Origin: Lachnospiraceae bacterium
GTDB lineage: Bacteria > Bacillota > Clostridia > Lachnospirales > Lachnospiraceae
DNA length: 49,557 nucleotides
Reading direction: 5' to 3'
Assembly (NCBI GenBank): GCA_015056905.1
Contig: SVFI01000018.1
Span: 1-49,557, forward strand
Shown here: positions 42,287 to 49,557 of the stretch, piece after piece
Position numbering within the stretch: position 1 is the stretch's first letter
Layout of the letters: the number at the start of each line of letters is the position of its first letter
Program-made: the position numbers and the translations under genes
The notes under the pieces: model-generated
What the model was told of the DNA's origin: nothing
Databases searched by the model: none
What the model saw: the letters and a program-made list of their open reading frames with translations, nothing else

Positions 42287-43100
42287 TATTACCAAAATAC
42301 TTGTCCTTGAAGATGATATAAGAGATTGTGAAGAATTAAAGAAATATGCAGATTCCAAAGAAAACATTCACATCCTCACATGCACAGCCGATTCCGATCA
42401 CGCGATTGAAATCGCCAAAACCGAGCAGCCGGATGCAATTATTATCGACCTCGAATTACATAACGGAAGCGGAAACGGCTTACTGTTTCTCTCTTCCATA
42501 AGACAACTGAATTTGCAAAACACACCTTATCTTCTTGTCACAACCAACAATTCCAGTCATACAACACACGAAGCAGCAAGGTCTCTTGGTGCAGACTTTA
42601 TTCTCACCAAATATGAATCCGCTTACTCTGCAAAATATGTAATCGATTTCTTAGAAATGATGGTCGGTACTTTGACCAAACAACAAACTCCTGCTACGAC
42701 GCAAGCTACACCTATTTCTTCAAACCCAATACCTGCGTCTGCTCCAAATGAATCGATACCTGACTCTGACATAATGGATTTTATTCGCCAAGATCTTATG
42801 ATGATAGGTATCAGTCCAAAAGCTGTCGGTTTCCGATACTTAGTAGATGCTGTGTGGATTAAATTGCATAATCGGGACGCCAACATTTACAGCATCCTCG
42901 GGCCGAAATACAATAAAAGCGATCCAAGCATCGAGCGTTCTATGCAATATGCCATTAACCGTGCATGGCGTGTAAGCGACCCTGACGATTTAATTAAATA
43001 TTATTGTGCACGTATTCATTCGGACCGCGGCGTTCCTACGATCTTGGAATTTGTATTTTACTACGTTTCAAGAGCAGAAAGATTCCTAAAAGATAAATGA
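42279..43100 (+). CDS. Response regulator with Spo0A-like output domain
   Basis: 273 residues. Receiver domain residues 1-125: acidic pair in VLEDDIRD, phospho-acceptor D57 in IIIDLELHNG, T/N region LLVTTNNS, K111 in ILTKYE. A Thr/Pro/Ser linker (about 132-162) follows. The output domain (about 163-273) resembles the DNA-binding domain of Spo0A: IRQDLMMIGISPKAVGFRYL, then GPKYNKSDPSIERSMQYAIN and RAW, and a C-terminal helix. Spo0A itself would be a separate gene with highly conserved sequence; this is a divergent relative, so no symbol. Coupled to the kinase by an 8-bp overlap. Confidence 0.85.
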   Translation: MTNITKILVLEDDIRDCEELKKYADSKENIHILTCTADSDHAIEIAKTEQPDAIIIDLELHNGSGNGLLFLSSIRQLNLQNTPYLLVTTNNSSHTTHEAARSLGADFILTKYESAYSAKYVIDFLEMMVGTLTKQQTPATTQATPISSNPIPASAPNESIPDSDIMDFIRQDLMMIGISPKAVGFRYLVDAVWIKLHNRDANIYSILGPKYNKSDPSIERSMQYAINRAWRVSDPDDLIKYYCARIHSDRGVPTILEFVFYYVSRAERFLKDK

Positions 43101-43191
43101 CTAAGGAACGACATTTATGCATAAACTGCTTGTATAATCGTCGATTTTATTTTAAAATAGAAAAAAGGGTATTTTGAAAGGAGTTTTCAAT

Positions 43192-43554
43192 ATGAAAAAG
43201 TTCACTAAAGGTTTATTATTCGGTGCAGCCATCGGTGCTGTTGCAGCAGGCGCATATTATTTTATGAAAAAAAATGACAGTAATAGATTTGATGATGACG
43301 ATTTTGACGATTTCGATGAATTCGATGACGATGAAGATTATGAAAACGGCACAGAATCTACAGAACGCACCTATGTTCCCCTCAACTTAAGTTCTTCCGA
43401 TTCCGAAAATGCAGAACCGTTTGATGAGGAAGATACCGAGCCTATGGTTGACACTGTAGAAGACGGTACTGACGAGGAAGAAGATGAAACTCCAGCAGAA
43501 TCCGCTCCTGAAACAGAGACGATTGAGGAATTCTTCGACGAAGACGATAAATAA
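43192..43554 (+). CDS. Small membrane-anchored acidic protein
   Basis: 120 residues, start at 43192 with AAAGGAG 8 bases upstream; the frame's earlier ATG lacks a site. One N-terminal membrane helix (residues 6-25, KGLLFGAAIGAVAAGAYYFM) followed by two lysines, then an extremely Asp/Glu-rich tail (about half acidic). Topology by the positive-inside rule is not clear. It lies 91 bp after the regulator gene; a TATAAT is present between but no good -35, so it may be co-transcribed. No known function; small anchored acidic proteins of this look are common in Lachnospiraceae. Confidence 0.7.
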   Translation: MKKFTKGLLFGAAIGAVAAGAYYFMKKNDSNRFDDDDFDDFDEFDDDEDYENGTESTERTYVPLNLSSSDSENAEPFDEEDTEPMVDTVEDGTDEEEDETPAESAPETETIEEFFDEDDK

Positions 43555-43566
43555 TATTGCATTACA

Positions 43567-43604
43567 AAAGGCTGTTCAATCAATAATGTGAACAGCCTTT
43601 CATT
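43567..43604. terminator. Terminator between convergent genes
   Basis: AAAGGCTGTTC / GAACAGCCTTT, 11-bp stem. T-rich sequence follows on the plus side; the minus side ends in TTTTGTAATG, so it can serve both directions. Confidence 0.8.
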
Positions 43605-43605
43605 T

Positions 43606-45984
43606 TTATATTTTTTTGACACCCGAAACGGATATCATAAATTCTGCTATCTCTTTATCGCCCATTTTGATATCGTCATCCGGAAGTATCTCTTCTATGG
43701 TTTTGCTCGGTGTATACTGATAATTGCTCTCTACAATTCCCCAGTCCCATTTCTTATCATCCCAAAGTTTTCTCAATGCATACTGTAAATCTTCGTGCTC
43801 ATAAATTGTTTTTACTGTCGATGTCAAGCCGTAACTGTACGGAGACTTACAATCCACATACACTCTCTTCTTCGCAAAAATATCATCCTCGCACGAAGAT
43901 GTTGCTGCAAAAATATCATAATATCCTTCTTCTAAAGTCCACTGTTTCCTATCAGCGTCATAGGAAGAAAGTTTGTCTAAAACAACTTCAAAACGAATCT
44001 GCTTCGTCTCGCCCGGTTCCAAACACACTTTCTCGAACGCTACCAGTTCCTTCATCGGTTTGTGGAGCGTCGAATAAGGATCACCGGCATAAATCTGAAC
44101 AACCTCAGAACCGGAATATGCACCTGTATTTTTTATTTCCACAGTAAACCGGATATGGTCCCCCTCCACCTTAATGTCATTCATACCACTGCAAATAAAT
44201 GTGGTGTAACTCAACCCATAACCGAACGGATAAAGCGGTTTGATCTTCTTTTTGTCATAATAACGATATCCGACATAAATACCCTCTCCGTAACAAACTT
44301 CATATCCGTCCCCCGGAAAATTCAAGAATGTCGGTGTATCTTCGTATCTCATCGGGAATGTAAGCGGAAGCTTACCTGAAGGATTTATCTTTCCCGTCAA
44401 TACATCTGCAACCGCCTTCCCTCCCTGCATCCCGGGAAGAAAAGCAACAAGAACTGCCTTTACTACATCTCTGTTGATATAAGATAAATCTACCGGTCCG
44501 CTTACATTTAATACCAGAACCATCTGCTTCGGAGCTCCGATTCTCTTTTCTACCTCATTGAGTTGCTTGTAGACAACTTCAGGAATACTGTCCTCTTTCA
44601 GTGCCCCATAAGCATACAGCAATTTCAGGTCATTGATATCCAAATGCATGTGCGGACGATCATTTCCTTCCATACCGCCCAGTCTGCACACAAACACAAC
44701 AACGTCTTCCTCTCCGCTTTGCACTACAGTAAGCCCATCACGGATGTTGCTTGTACGGCTCGTCGTGATACCGGCGCTTCCGCTTCCGCACTCCATCAGT
44801 TTATCTGCGCCGCTTCCGTCCATTCTCACCTTAGTTCCTTCGGAAAATGGAAGAATTCCTGCATTTTCAACAAGAACTACCCCCTCACAAGCCGCCTCGT
44901 AAGCCACCTCATCCGCAGCTTTCCACAGCGAATGCACATCCTGCTTTTCCACAGCTTCGGCAGCAAAGTTACTCTCAACCCAGTGAATCAATGTAAGTAA
45001 TCTTTCTGCTGCAAGATTTAATTCATTTTCCTTCAATCTTCCATCTTTCACCGCCTCGACAATCGGCTCCCACGGAAGCGGTCCCGGCATCGCAAGATCA
45101 TTACCTGCCGCTAACGCTTCTGCCGGATGATATACTGCGCCCCAGTCAGAAAGCACTACTCCGTCAAATCCCCATTCTGTACGCAGTTTGTCCGTCAAAA
45201 GCCATTGATTCTCCGTGCAGGCAACCCCATTAATACGGTTATACGCACTCATTACCGTCTTTGCTCCGCCTTCCGTCACACAAGCCTTAAATCCCGGAAA
45301 GTATATCTCCTCCAGAGCACGCAACGAAATCGTCTCGTTGATACCGACACGATTTGTTTCCTGGTTATTCGCCGCGAAATGCTTCACATTCGCTGCAACA
45401 CCATATTTCTGAACCCCCTTCACCAGCTCCGGTGCCAAAGTCGAAACAAGACACGGATCCTCGGAATATCCTTCGAAAATTCTTCCATTCAACGGGTCTC
45501 TGTGGATATTCACATTCGGACTGCCCAAAAGTATATGAACCCCATACAAACACGCTTCTCTTCCGAGTGCTTCTCCCACTTTTCCTACTACTTTTTTATT
45601 CCATGTCGCCCCAAGTAAAATTCCCGGCGGAAAACATCCCGGTGCATACTCCGCCTTCGCAGAATCACCTTCCAACCGTTGCTTAATCCATGTATACAAT
45701 TCTTTTTCTTCTTCTGTCAATTTTTCCGGCTCATAATAGTATTCAATGACATGGGTTAGCAATGTACTTCCTACCATCCCATTCGTGCTGCTCAGTCCGA
45801 ATTGACCCACTTCTGTCATATCTCCGAACAGCTGCTCAAAATTCATCCCTGTGCCACCATCCAAAAGCTGCATTCTCGGAATGCCTAACCGCTCAATCTC
45901 TGCCATTCCAAAAAAGGACGCTCCATTCACAAGGCGTGCCTTTTCTTCCAATGTCATCTGCTCTAACGTTTTCTTCACATCCAT
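43606..45984 (-). CDS. GH3 beta-glucosidase-type glycoside hydrolase
   Basis: 792 residues; start at 45984 (MDVKKTLEQM) with AGAGG 8 bases upstream, though an ATG 6 codons earlier is also possible. GH3 N-domain: LDGGTGMNF, NVNIHRDPLNGRIFEGYSED, KHFAANNQE at 201-209, and the nucleophile D280 in VVLSDWGA. Then the alpha/beta sandwich (about 385-580) and a C-terminal fibronectin III-like domain (about 640-720, VKNTGAYSGSEVVQIY type). No signal peptide, so it works on imported oligosaccharides, releasing terminal sugars. It follows a dehydrogenase gene with a gap of about 50 bp. Confidence 0.93.
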   Translation of the reverse strand: MDVKKTLEQMTLEEKARLVNGASFFGMAEIERLGIPRMQLLDGGTGMNFEQLFGDMTEVGQFGLSSTNGMVGSTLLTHVIEYYYEPEKLTEEEKELYTWIKQRLEGDSAKAEYAPGCFPPGILLGATWNKKVVGKVGEALGREACLYGVHILLGSPNVNIHRDPLNGRIFEGYSEDPCLVSTLAPELVKGVQKYGVAANVKHFAANNQETNRVGINETISLRALEEIYFPGFKACVTEGGAKTVMSAYNRINGVACTENQWLLTDKLRTEWGFDGVVLSDWGAVYHPAEALAAGNDLAMPGPLPWEPIVEAVKDGRLKENELNLAAERLLTLIHWVESNFAAEAVEKQDVHSLWKAADEVAYEAACEGVVLVENAGILPFSEGTKVRMDGSGADKLMECGSGSAGITTSRTSNIRDGLTVVQSGEEDVVVFVCRLGGMEGNDRPHMHLDINDLKLLYAYGALKEDSIPEVVYKQLNEVEKRIGAPKQMVLVLNVSGPVDLSYINRDVVKAVLVAFLPGMQGGKAVADVLTGKINPSGKLPLTFPMRYEDTPTFLNFPGDGYEVCYGEGIYVGYRYYDKKKIKPLYPFGYGLSYTTFICSGMNDIKVEGDHIRFTVEIKNTGAYSGSEVVQIYAGDPYSTLHKPMKELVAFEKVCLEPGETKQIRFEVVLDKLSSYDADRKQWTLEEGYYDIFAATSSCEDDIFAKKRVYVDCKSPYSYGLTSTVKTIYEHEDLQYALRKLWDDKKWDWGIVESNYQYTPSKTIEEILPDDDIKMGDKEIAEFMISVSGVKKI

Positions 45985-46035
45985 ATATCGTACCTCTTTC
46001 ATCCGTTGTATCCCTGCAACTAATCTAAAACCCGA

Positions 46036-47031
46036 CTACTGCACCGTCACAAGATTCATTTCTTTCATCTGTCCGCTCTTATAATCCATCGCATTCTGCA
46101 ACGTTGTCTGACTGATGGACGCAAGTGCTTCCTCCGTCAAAAACCCTTGATGCGATGTAACAATCACGTTAGGGAAGGACAACAATCTTGCTGTGATGGA
46201 ATGCTCTAAAATGTCATCCTCACGGTTTTCAAATACATTGTTTGTTTCCTCTTCGTAAACATCAAGCCCGACTGCAAAAAACTTTTTATTACGGATTCCG
46301 GCAATTAAATCCTCCGTCTTAATAAGTGCTCCTCTGGATGTGTTTACCAAAATAACCTCATCTTTCATCTTTTCTATTGTTTCTGTATTAATCATATGGT
46401 AGTTATCCTCGGTTAACGGACAATGGAGCGAAATCAAATCACTCTCCGCCAAAAGCGTATCAAAATCCACATACTCTACAAAATCAAGATCCGGATTTTG
46501 ATACATATCGTACGCAATAACCCTCATACCAAAGCCACGGCAGATTCTGCACATTGCGGCTCCGATTTTTCCGGTTCCCACAATTCCCGCTGTCTTCTGA
46601 AAGAAGTTAACTCCGGTTAACCCGACGAGACTGAAATTGTTTTCTCTTACTTTGATATATCCTTTATGAATTCTTCTGTTTACCGCAAGCGCCAACGCCA
46701 TTGCATGCTCTGCAACTGCTTCCGGTGAATATCCCGGAACACGCAGAACCGTAATTCCGTATTCTTTTGCCGCATCAATATCCACATTGTTAAATCCCGC
46801 ACAACGCATAAGCACAAGTTTCACACCACTGTCACTGAGTGCATGCAACACATTGCCGCCCACATCGGAGCTTACAAATGCACATACTCCATCGTAACCC
46901 TTCGCTAATCTTGCTGTGTAAACTGATAAATCTGCCTCCAAAAAATCCATTTCCACTTCCGGAAACTGTGGAAGCATTTTTTCAAAAGAATCCCTATCAT
47001 ACTTTTTCGTATCATAAAATAATATTTTCAT
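46036..47031 (-). CDS. D-lactate dehydrogenase / 2-hydroxyacid dehydrogenase
   Basis: 331 residues of the D-specific 2-hydroxyacid dehydrogenase family, which reduces pyruvate (or another 2-oxoacid) with NADH. NAD-binding GTGKIG at 152-157 with acidic D175 after the second strand; catalytic R233 in TSRGALI, E262 in DVYEEE, H294 in TSHQGF. The numbering matches Lactobacillus D-lactate dehydrogenase closely, which makes fermentation-type lactate formation the best guess. Upstream gene of the GH3 enzyme; sugar release and lactate disposal would fit together. Confidence 0.9.
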   Translation of the reverse strand: MKILFYDTKKYDRDSFEKMLPQFPEVEMDFLEADLSVYTARLAKGYDGVCAFVSSDVGGNVLHALSDSGVKLVLMRCAGFNNVDIDAAKEYGITVLRVPGYSPEAVAEHAMALALAVNRRIHKGYIKVRENNFSLVGLTGVNFFQKTAGIVGTGKIGAAMCRICRGFGMRVIAYDMYQNPDLDFVEYVDFDTLLAESDLISLHCPLTEDNYHMINTETIEKMKDEVILVNTSRGALIKTEDLIAGIRNKKFFAVGLDVYEEETNNVFENREDDILEHSITARLLSFPNVIVTSHQGFLTEEALASISQTTLQNAMDYKSGQMKEMNLVTVQ

Positions 47032-47074
47032 TTCGCTCTCTCCTTTTTCCTTACTATTGGCATTTCGATATATT

Positions 47075-47503
47075 TTATTCTTTGTTCTCTTTCATATATA
47101 CTAACATTTTAAGCACAATAAAGATATGCCAGCAATATAAAATTGCCATTGCACTCAGTGTTCCGATTAAAATATGCCTGTAAATACCTCTCACGTCCCC
47201 AAATACGAACGATAAGAGTGCACCCGCACTAAATCCCATAATAACCGGAAAAATATCTAAAATAAGCTTTTTCCACCTTTGTGTGACATTCGTATCAAGT
47301 AACACTTCCGGAATCAAATGCAACTCGGCAAGTTCTAACTTAAACTTTGAATTTTCTCTGCTCAGCGCCCCGCCTAAAAATAATATTTTTTGAATCCGAT
47401 AGCCCAGTAGCGGTCCGATAATCAAATTACATAATGCCCCCACAATTCCATATATAAAAAAAGCAATAATTAACCCAAACATAGCCCCCAATATCCACCT
47501 CAT
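47075..47503 (-). CDS. Small membrane protein, unknown
   Basis: 142 residues with an N-terminal pair of helices (about 2-33), a soluble loop (about 38-80) and two C-terminal helices (about 84-103 and 108-132). TGGAGG lies 11 bases before the ATG. No known motif. It lies 43 bp before the dehydrogenase gene and may share a transcript with it. Preceded by the lipoprotein terminator. Confidence 0.6.
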   Translation of the reverse strand: MRWILGAMFGLIIAFFIYGIVGALCNLIIGPLLGYRIQKILFLGGALSRENSKFKLELAELHLIPEVLLDTNVTQRWKKLILDIFPVIMGFSAGALLSFVFGDVRGIYRHILIGTLSAMAILYCWHIFIVLKMLVYMKENKE

Positions 47504-47535
47504 ATCAAAACTTCCTCCATTTCGTTTTTAATTCA

Positions 47536-47565
47536 AAAAGGAAACGGTAATTACTCAACGTTTCC
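47536..47565 (-). terminator. Terminator after the lipoprotein gene
   Basis: GGAAACG / CGTTTCC stem on the minus strand with a 12-base loop, then TTTTT. Confidence 0.75.
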
Positions 47566-47619
47566 TCTCAAATTCAAATGCCCTCGACCGGAATTTCATT
47601 GTTTACAAAAGCATCCCCA

Positions 47620-48732
47620 TCATTCCTCCGGTCCTGCACTTGCCCAATGAATCTCCATGATTCCTGTACTAATAAAACAATCGGTATGTGCTATTGTCCC
47701 AACTGCTGCTCCTTCCGGATAATCTGTAACTACCCCATTTGTATTAATATACCGGATACATTTTCCATCTTTTACATAATAACGGTACTCTTCGTCCTCA
47801 TCATAAACAAAAACAAAAATCAATTCTTCCATATCATTATAGTCATAGTAATATTCTGCCGAATAATTCTCTATGGCTTCTGTCGCATCCCCAATGATTC
47901 CCTCATAATACAGACCTTTCTGAGCTATAATCTTACGACAATGTCCTTCTTTATCAAGATAAGCTGTCATTAAGGACGCTGGCTCGCTAACCTTATAGGA
48001 ACTGAGATTATTCTGAATCGAATAATATATTTTTCTTATATTTTCAACCTCTGATTCAATATCAGATGTTTCACTTACCACTTCTGTATTCCCGTTTCCG
48101 AATATTTCCCCGAAAATCCTATCATATTCTTCCTTCGTTGTCTCTTTTCCCCTGTATGTATATACATGATTTACATCATCCCAGTACTCATCCTTTAAAT
48201 CGAATGAATCAACCAGATTATCCCCGCCTTTATATTTTTCAAAGTAATATGTCTGTCTTCCGGCATGAGTAGTGTCTGAATGATATATCCAAATTGCACC
48301 ATCATATTCAACATAATGAAGCATGCCTGCAGTTCCTTCCCCCTGCGCAAATTTCCATACTTTATCATCCCTGACATCTAAATAATACCCGCCGTAATAA
48401 TTCGTTATAATGAGTTCATTCTCCCCGTCATTATCCAGATCAACACGTTCTCCCAACTCTGCCCCTTCCTCTTGCATCATATCTTTAAAATATGTTGTTT
48501 CGTTATCAGCCAGGGAAATCTCGTTGTTTATAAAAGCATCTAATACTTTCTCCGTATTTCTGAGTGTTCCCTTAACTTCTGCCACCTCTATTTCCTTGTT
48601 TTCAGTCTCCACTCTGGTAAATTTGGTCTCAGATTCTGCACTTGTTCTTGATTCCTCAGTTTCTTCAAAACCGCATCCTGCCAATACGCTGAGCATTCCG
48701 AAAATCAGTAAAATTGTCATATATCTTTTCAT
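47620..48732 (-). CDS. Lipoprotein, unknown role
   Basis: 370 residues with a type II signal peptide: MKRYMTILLIFGMLSV then LAGC, so C20 is the lipidated residue. The rest is hydrophilic and acidic, rich in Tyr and Asp, with an Asp-rich loop DLDNDGENELII that looks like a calcium or VCBS-type surface repeat. The AGGAGG site is unusually far (14 bases) from the ATG, but in-frame stops exclude other starts. Just after its stop lies a 40-bp stretch on the same strand that resembles the protein's DAFINNEI region. Substrate or partner not predictable. Confidence 0.8.
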   Translation of the reverse strand: MKRYMTILLIFGMLSVLAGCGFEETEESRTSAESETKFTRVETENKEIEVAEVKGTLRNTEKVLDAFINNEISLADNETTYFKDMMQEEGAELGERVDLDNDGENELIITNYYGGYYLDVRDDKVWKFAQGEGTAGMLHYVEYDGAIWIYHSDTTHAGRQTYYFEKYKGGDNLVDSFDLKDEYWDDVNHVYTYRGKETTKEEYDRIFGEIFGNGNTEVVSETSDIESEVENIRKIYYSIQNNLSSYKVSEPASLMTAYLDKEGHCRKIIAQKGLYYEGIIGDATEAIENYSAEYYYDYNDMEELIFVFVYDEDEEYRYYVKDGKCIRYINTNGVVTDYPEGAAVGTIAHTDCFISTGIMEIHWASAGPEE

Positions 48733-48794
48733 TTCTTACTATTTATCCTCCTAACCTTTACATTCGTTCTAATAACTATTGAAATAACATGGTT

Positions 48795-48824
48795 ATTATA
48801 TCATTTATTACTCGTTTCTAGCAA
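48795..48824 (-). promoter_or_regulatory. Lipoprotein gene promoter
   Basis: Minus strand TTGCTA (48819-48824), 18 bp, TATAAT (48795-48800), about 63 bp before the ATG. Confidence 0.65.
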
Positions 48825-48873
48825 CGTTCATTACCTACACCACATCTAAAAAACACACAAAAGGTATTTACGC

Positions 48874-48910
48874 AAAAAATAAAGGAAACGCCGATAAAAT
48901 CAACGCTTCC
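48874..48910 (-). terminator. Terminator of the tRNA operon
   Basis: Minus strand GGAAGCGTTG / CGGCGTTTCC, 10-bp stem including G-U pairs, followed by TTTATTTTTT. Confidence 0.85.
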
Positions 48911-48925
48911 TCCATTAAACTTTCG

Positions 48926-49009
48926 TGCCCGCGACCGGAATCGAACCGGTACTGTATCGCTACAACAGGATTTTAAGTCCTGCGCGTCTGCCAGTTCCGC
49001 CACGCGGGC
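48926..49009 (-). tRNA. tRNA-Leu (UAA)
   Basis: An 84-base class II tRNA with long variable arm. Acceptor GCCCGCG/CGCGGGC, anticodon loop ACTTAAAAT with UAA, T-arm GGTTCGATTCC. CCA is not encoded. Last gene of the tRNA operon in the transcribed direction. Confidence 0.96.
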
Positions 49010-49038
49010 CCACAATGCATATCTCTATACATTGTTAA

Positions 49039-49111
49039 TGGGACCTACAGGGCTCGAACCTGTGACCCTCTGCTTGTAAGGCAGATGCTCTCCCAGCTGA
49101 GCTAAGATCCC
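49039..49111 (-). tRNA. tRNA-Val (UAC)
   Basis: 73 bases; acceptor GGGATCT/AGGTCCC with one G-U pair, D-arm GCTCAGCTGGGAGAGC, anticodon loop CTTACAA with UAC, T-arm GGTTCGAGCCC. CCA is not encoded. Confidence 0.97.
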
Positions 49112-49141
49112 ATTTTTACTTTGTATGTTTACACATACAAA

Positions 49142-49215
49142 CGACCCAGATCGGACTCGAACCGACGACCTCCGCCGTGACAGGGCGGCGCTCTAACCAA
49201 CTGAGCCACTGGGCC
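49142..49215 (-). tRNA. tRNA-Asp (GUC)
   Basis: 74 bases; acceptor GGCCCAG/CTGGGTC, anticodon loop CTGTCAC with GUC, discriminator G as expected for Asp. CCA is not encoded. Confidence 0.97.
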
Positions 49216-49255
49216 ATAATCATTTGTATTATTAAATTATTGCTCGAAAGCAAAG

Positions 49256-49329
49256 TGGACCTTCGGGGACTCGAACCCTGGACCGACCGGTTATGAGCCG
49301 GTTGCTCTAACCAACTGAGCTAAAGGTCC
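49256..49329 (-). tRNA. tRNA-Met (CAU)
   Basis: 74 bases; acceptor GGACCTT/AAGGTCC with discriminator A, anticodon loop CTCATAA with CAU. The G1-C72 pair argues against the initiator (which has a mismatch there), and the anticodon stem ACCGG/CCGGT lacks the initiator GGG/CCC. Elongator Met is most likely, though tRNA-Ile2 (modified CAU) cannot be excluded by eye. Confidence 0.88.
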
Positions 49330-49347
49330 AAACCCTTTTGGTTGAAA

Positions 49348-49420
49348 AGCCGATGATCGGACTCGAACCGATAACCTGCTGATTACAAATCAGCTGCTCT
49401 GCCAATTGAGCCACATCGGC
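49348..49420 (-). tRNA. tRNA-Thr (UGU)
   Basis: 73 bases; acceptor GCCGATG/CATCGGC, discriminator U, anticodon loop TTTGTAA with UGU, T-arm GGTTCGAGTCC. Confidence 0.96.
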
Positions 49421-49433
49421 ATATGTAAAATAG

Positions 49434-49505
49434 TGACCCCGACGGGAATCGAACCCGTGTTACCGCCGTGAAAGGGCGATGTCTTAACCGCTTGACCACG
49501 GGGCC
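49434..49505 (-). tRNA. tRNA-Glu (UUC)
   Basis: 72 bases; acceptor GGCCCCG/CGGGGTC, anticodon loop CTTTCAC with UUC. Most upstream tRNA of the operon seen; the promoter lies outside or at the edge of the window (49506-49557 shows nothing decisive). Confidence 0.96.
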
Positions 49506-49557
49506 ATGTAGTTTCGCCTTTTTCAAGACGGACGCTCTGTTATGAGCAACTCTGCGA

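Noticed and set aside
48818-49015. ORF of 65 residues on the minus strand over tRNA-Leu
   Set aside because: It is the well-known spurious frame read through a tRNA-Leu gene (VAELADAQDLKS); the tRNA explains the sequence fully.
49506-49557. Possible further tRNA or gene at the right edge
   Set aside because: The last 52 bases show no complete acceptor or T-arm pattern and no ribosome site.

Overview
The window looks like a chromosomal segment of a spore-forming, low-to-mid GC Clostridia, most likely of the Lachnospiraceae type. The reasons are the spoIIAA-spoIIAB-sigF operon, AddAB in place of RecBCD, an orphan [FeFe]-hydrogenase maturase (HydE), a TPP riboswitch in front of an ECF-type thiamine transporter (thiT), strong AGGAGG ribosome sites and TTGACA/TATAAT promoters. 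It carries no IS element, prophage or CRISPR array. No rRNA is present, but six tRNA genes sit at the right end.

Layout. 1-3.9 kb (minus): a six-gene unit with an YtrA-like GntR regulator, two ABC ATPases, two membrane proteins and an HD phosphohydrolase, behind a promoter with a GTATATA-N13-TATATAC operator. 3.9-5.4 kb: the sporulation sigma-F switch. 5.4-11.2 kb: a zinc-ribbon/TPR membrane protein, a 49-residue protein, folC and valS. 11.2-13.3 kb: a PadR-controlled envelope module (PadR, HAAS/DUF1700, DUF4097) with two near-identical operators. 13.4-19.9 kb: an EamA transporter, a SHOCT/coiled-coil protein, and an exporter made of a MacB-like ATPase, an exported CARDB-like protein and an FtsX-type permease. 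19.8-20.4 kb is a gene-free AT-rich stretch with two perfect DnaA boxes.

20.4-37.5 kb is rich in DNA repair genes: nfo, a PD-(D/E)XK nuclease-XPD/DinG helicase fusion, and addB-addA. Between them lie a HAD phosphatase-CPBP protease fusion, riboswitch-controlled thiT, and a pyruvyltransferase/glycosyltransferase pair. hydE diverges from addB with overlapping -35 boxes, followed by a Nudix gene. 37.6-40.2 kb: a cysteine-motif protein of unknown role, a remnant of an Rpn-type transposase/nuclease, a TetR regulator and a nicotinamidase-like hydrolase.

40.2-43.6 kb is the most unusual part. It holds a terminator-bounded candidate small RNA or ORF, 10-bp-phased TTGGTTTTT repeats, and a 35-bp inverted repeat on a good promoter. 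A long leader follows, with two tiny ORFs; the second encodes MSFLKLLVLVLVFL and has its ribosome site and start codon buried in a hairpin. Then come a GHKL sensor kinase and a response regulator whose output domain resembles that of Spo0A. The leader, peptide and sensor domain are visibly more AT-rich than the kinase core, reminiscent of the variable cassette of agr systems. I propose this as the candidate undescribed signalling system; the peptide's role is inference.

43.6-49.5 kb: a GH3 beta-glucosidase, a D-lactate-dehydrogenase-like gene, a small membrane protein, a lipoprotein, and a tRNA operon (Glu-Thr-Met-Asp-Val-Leu in transcription order).
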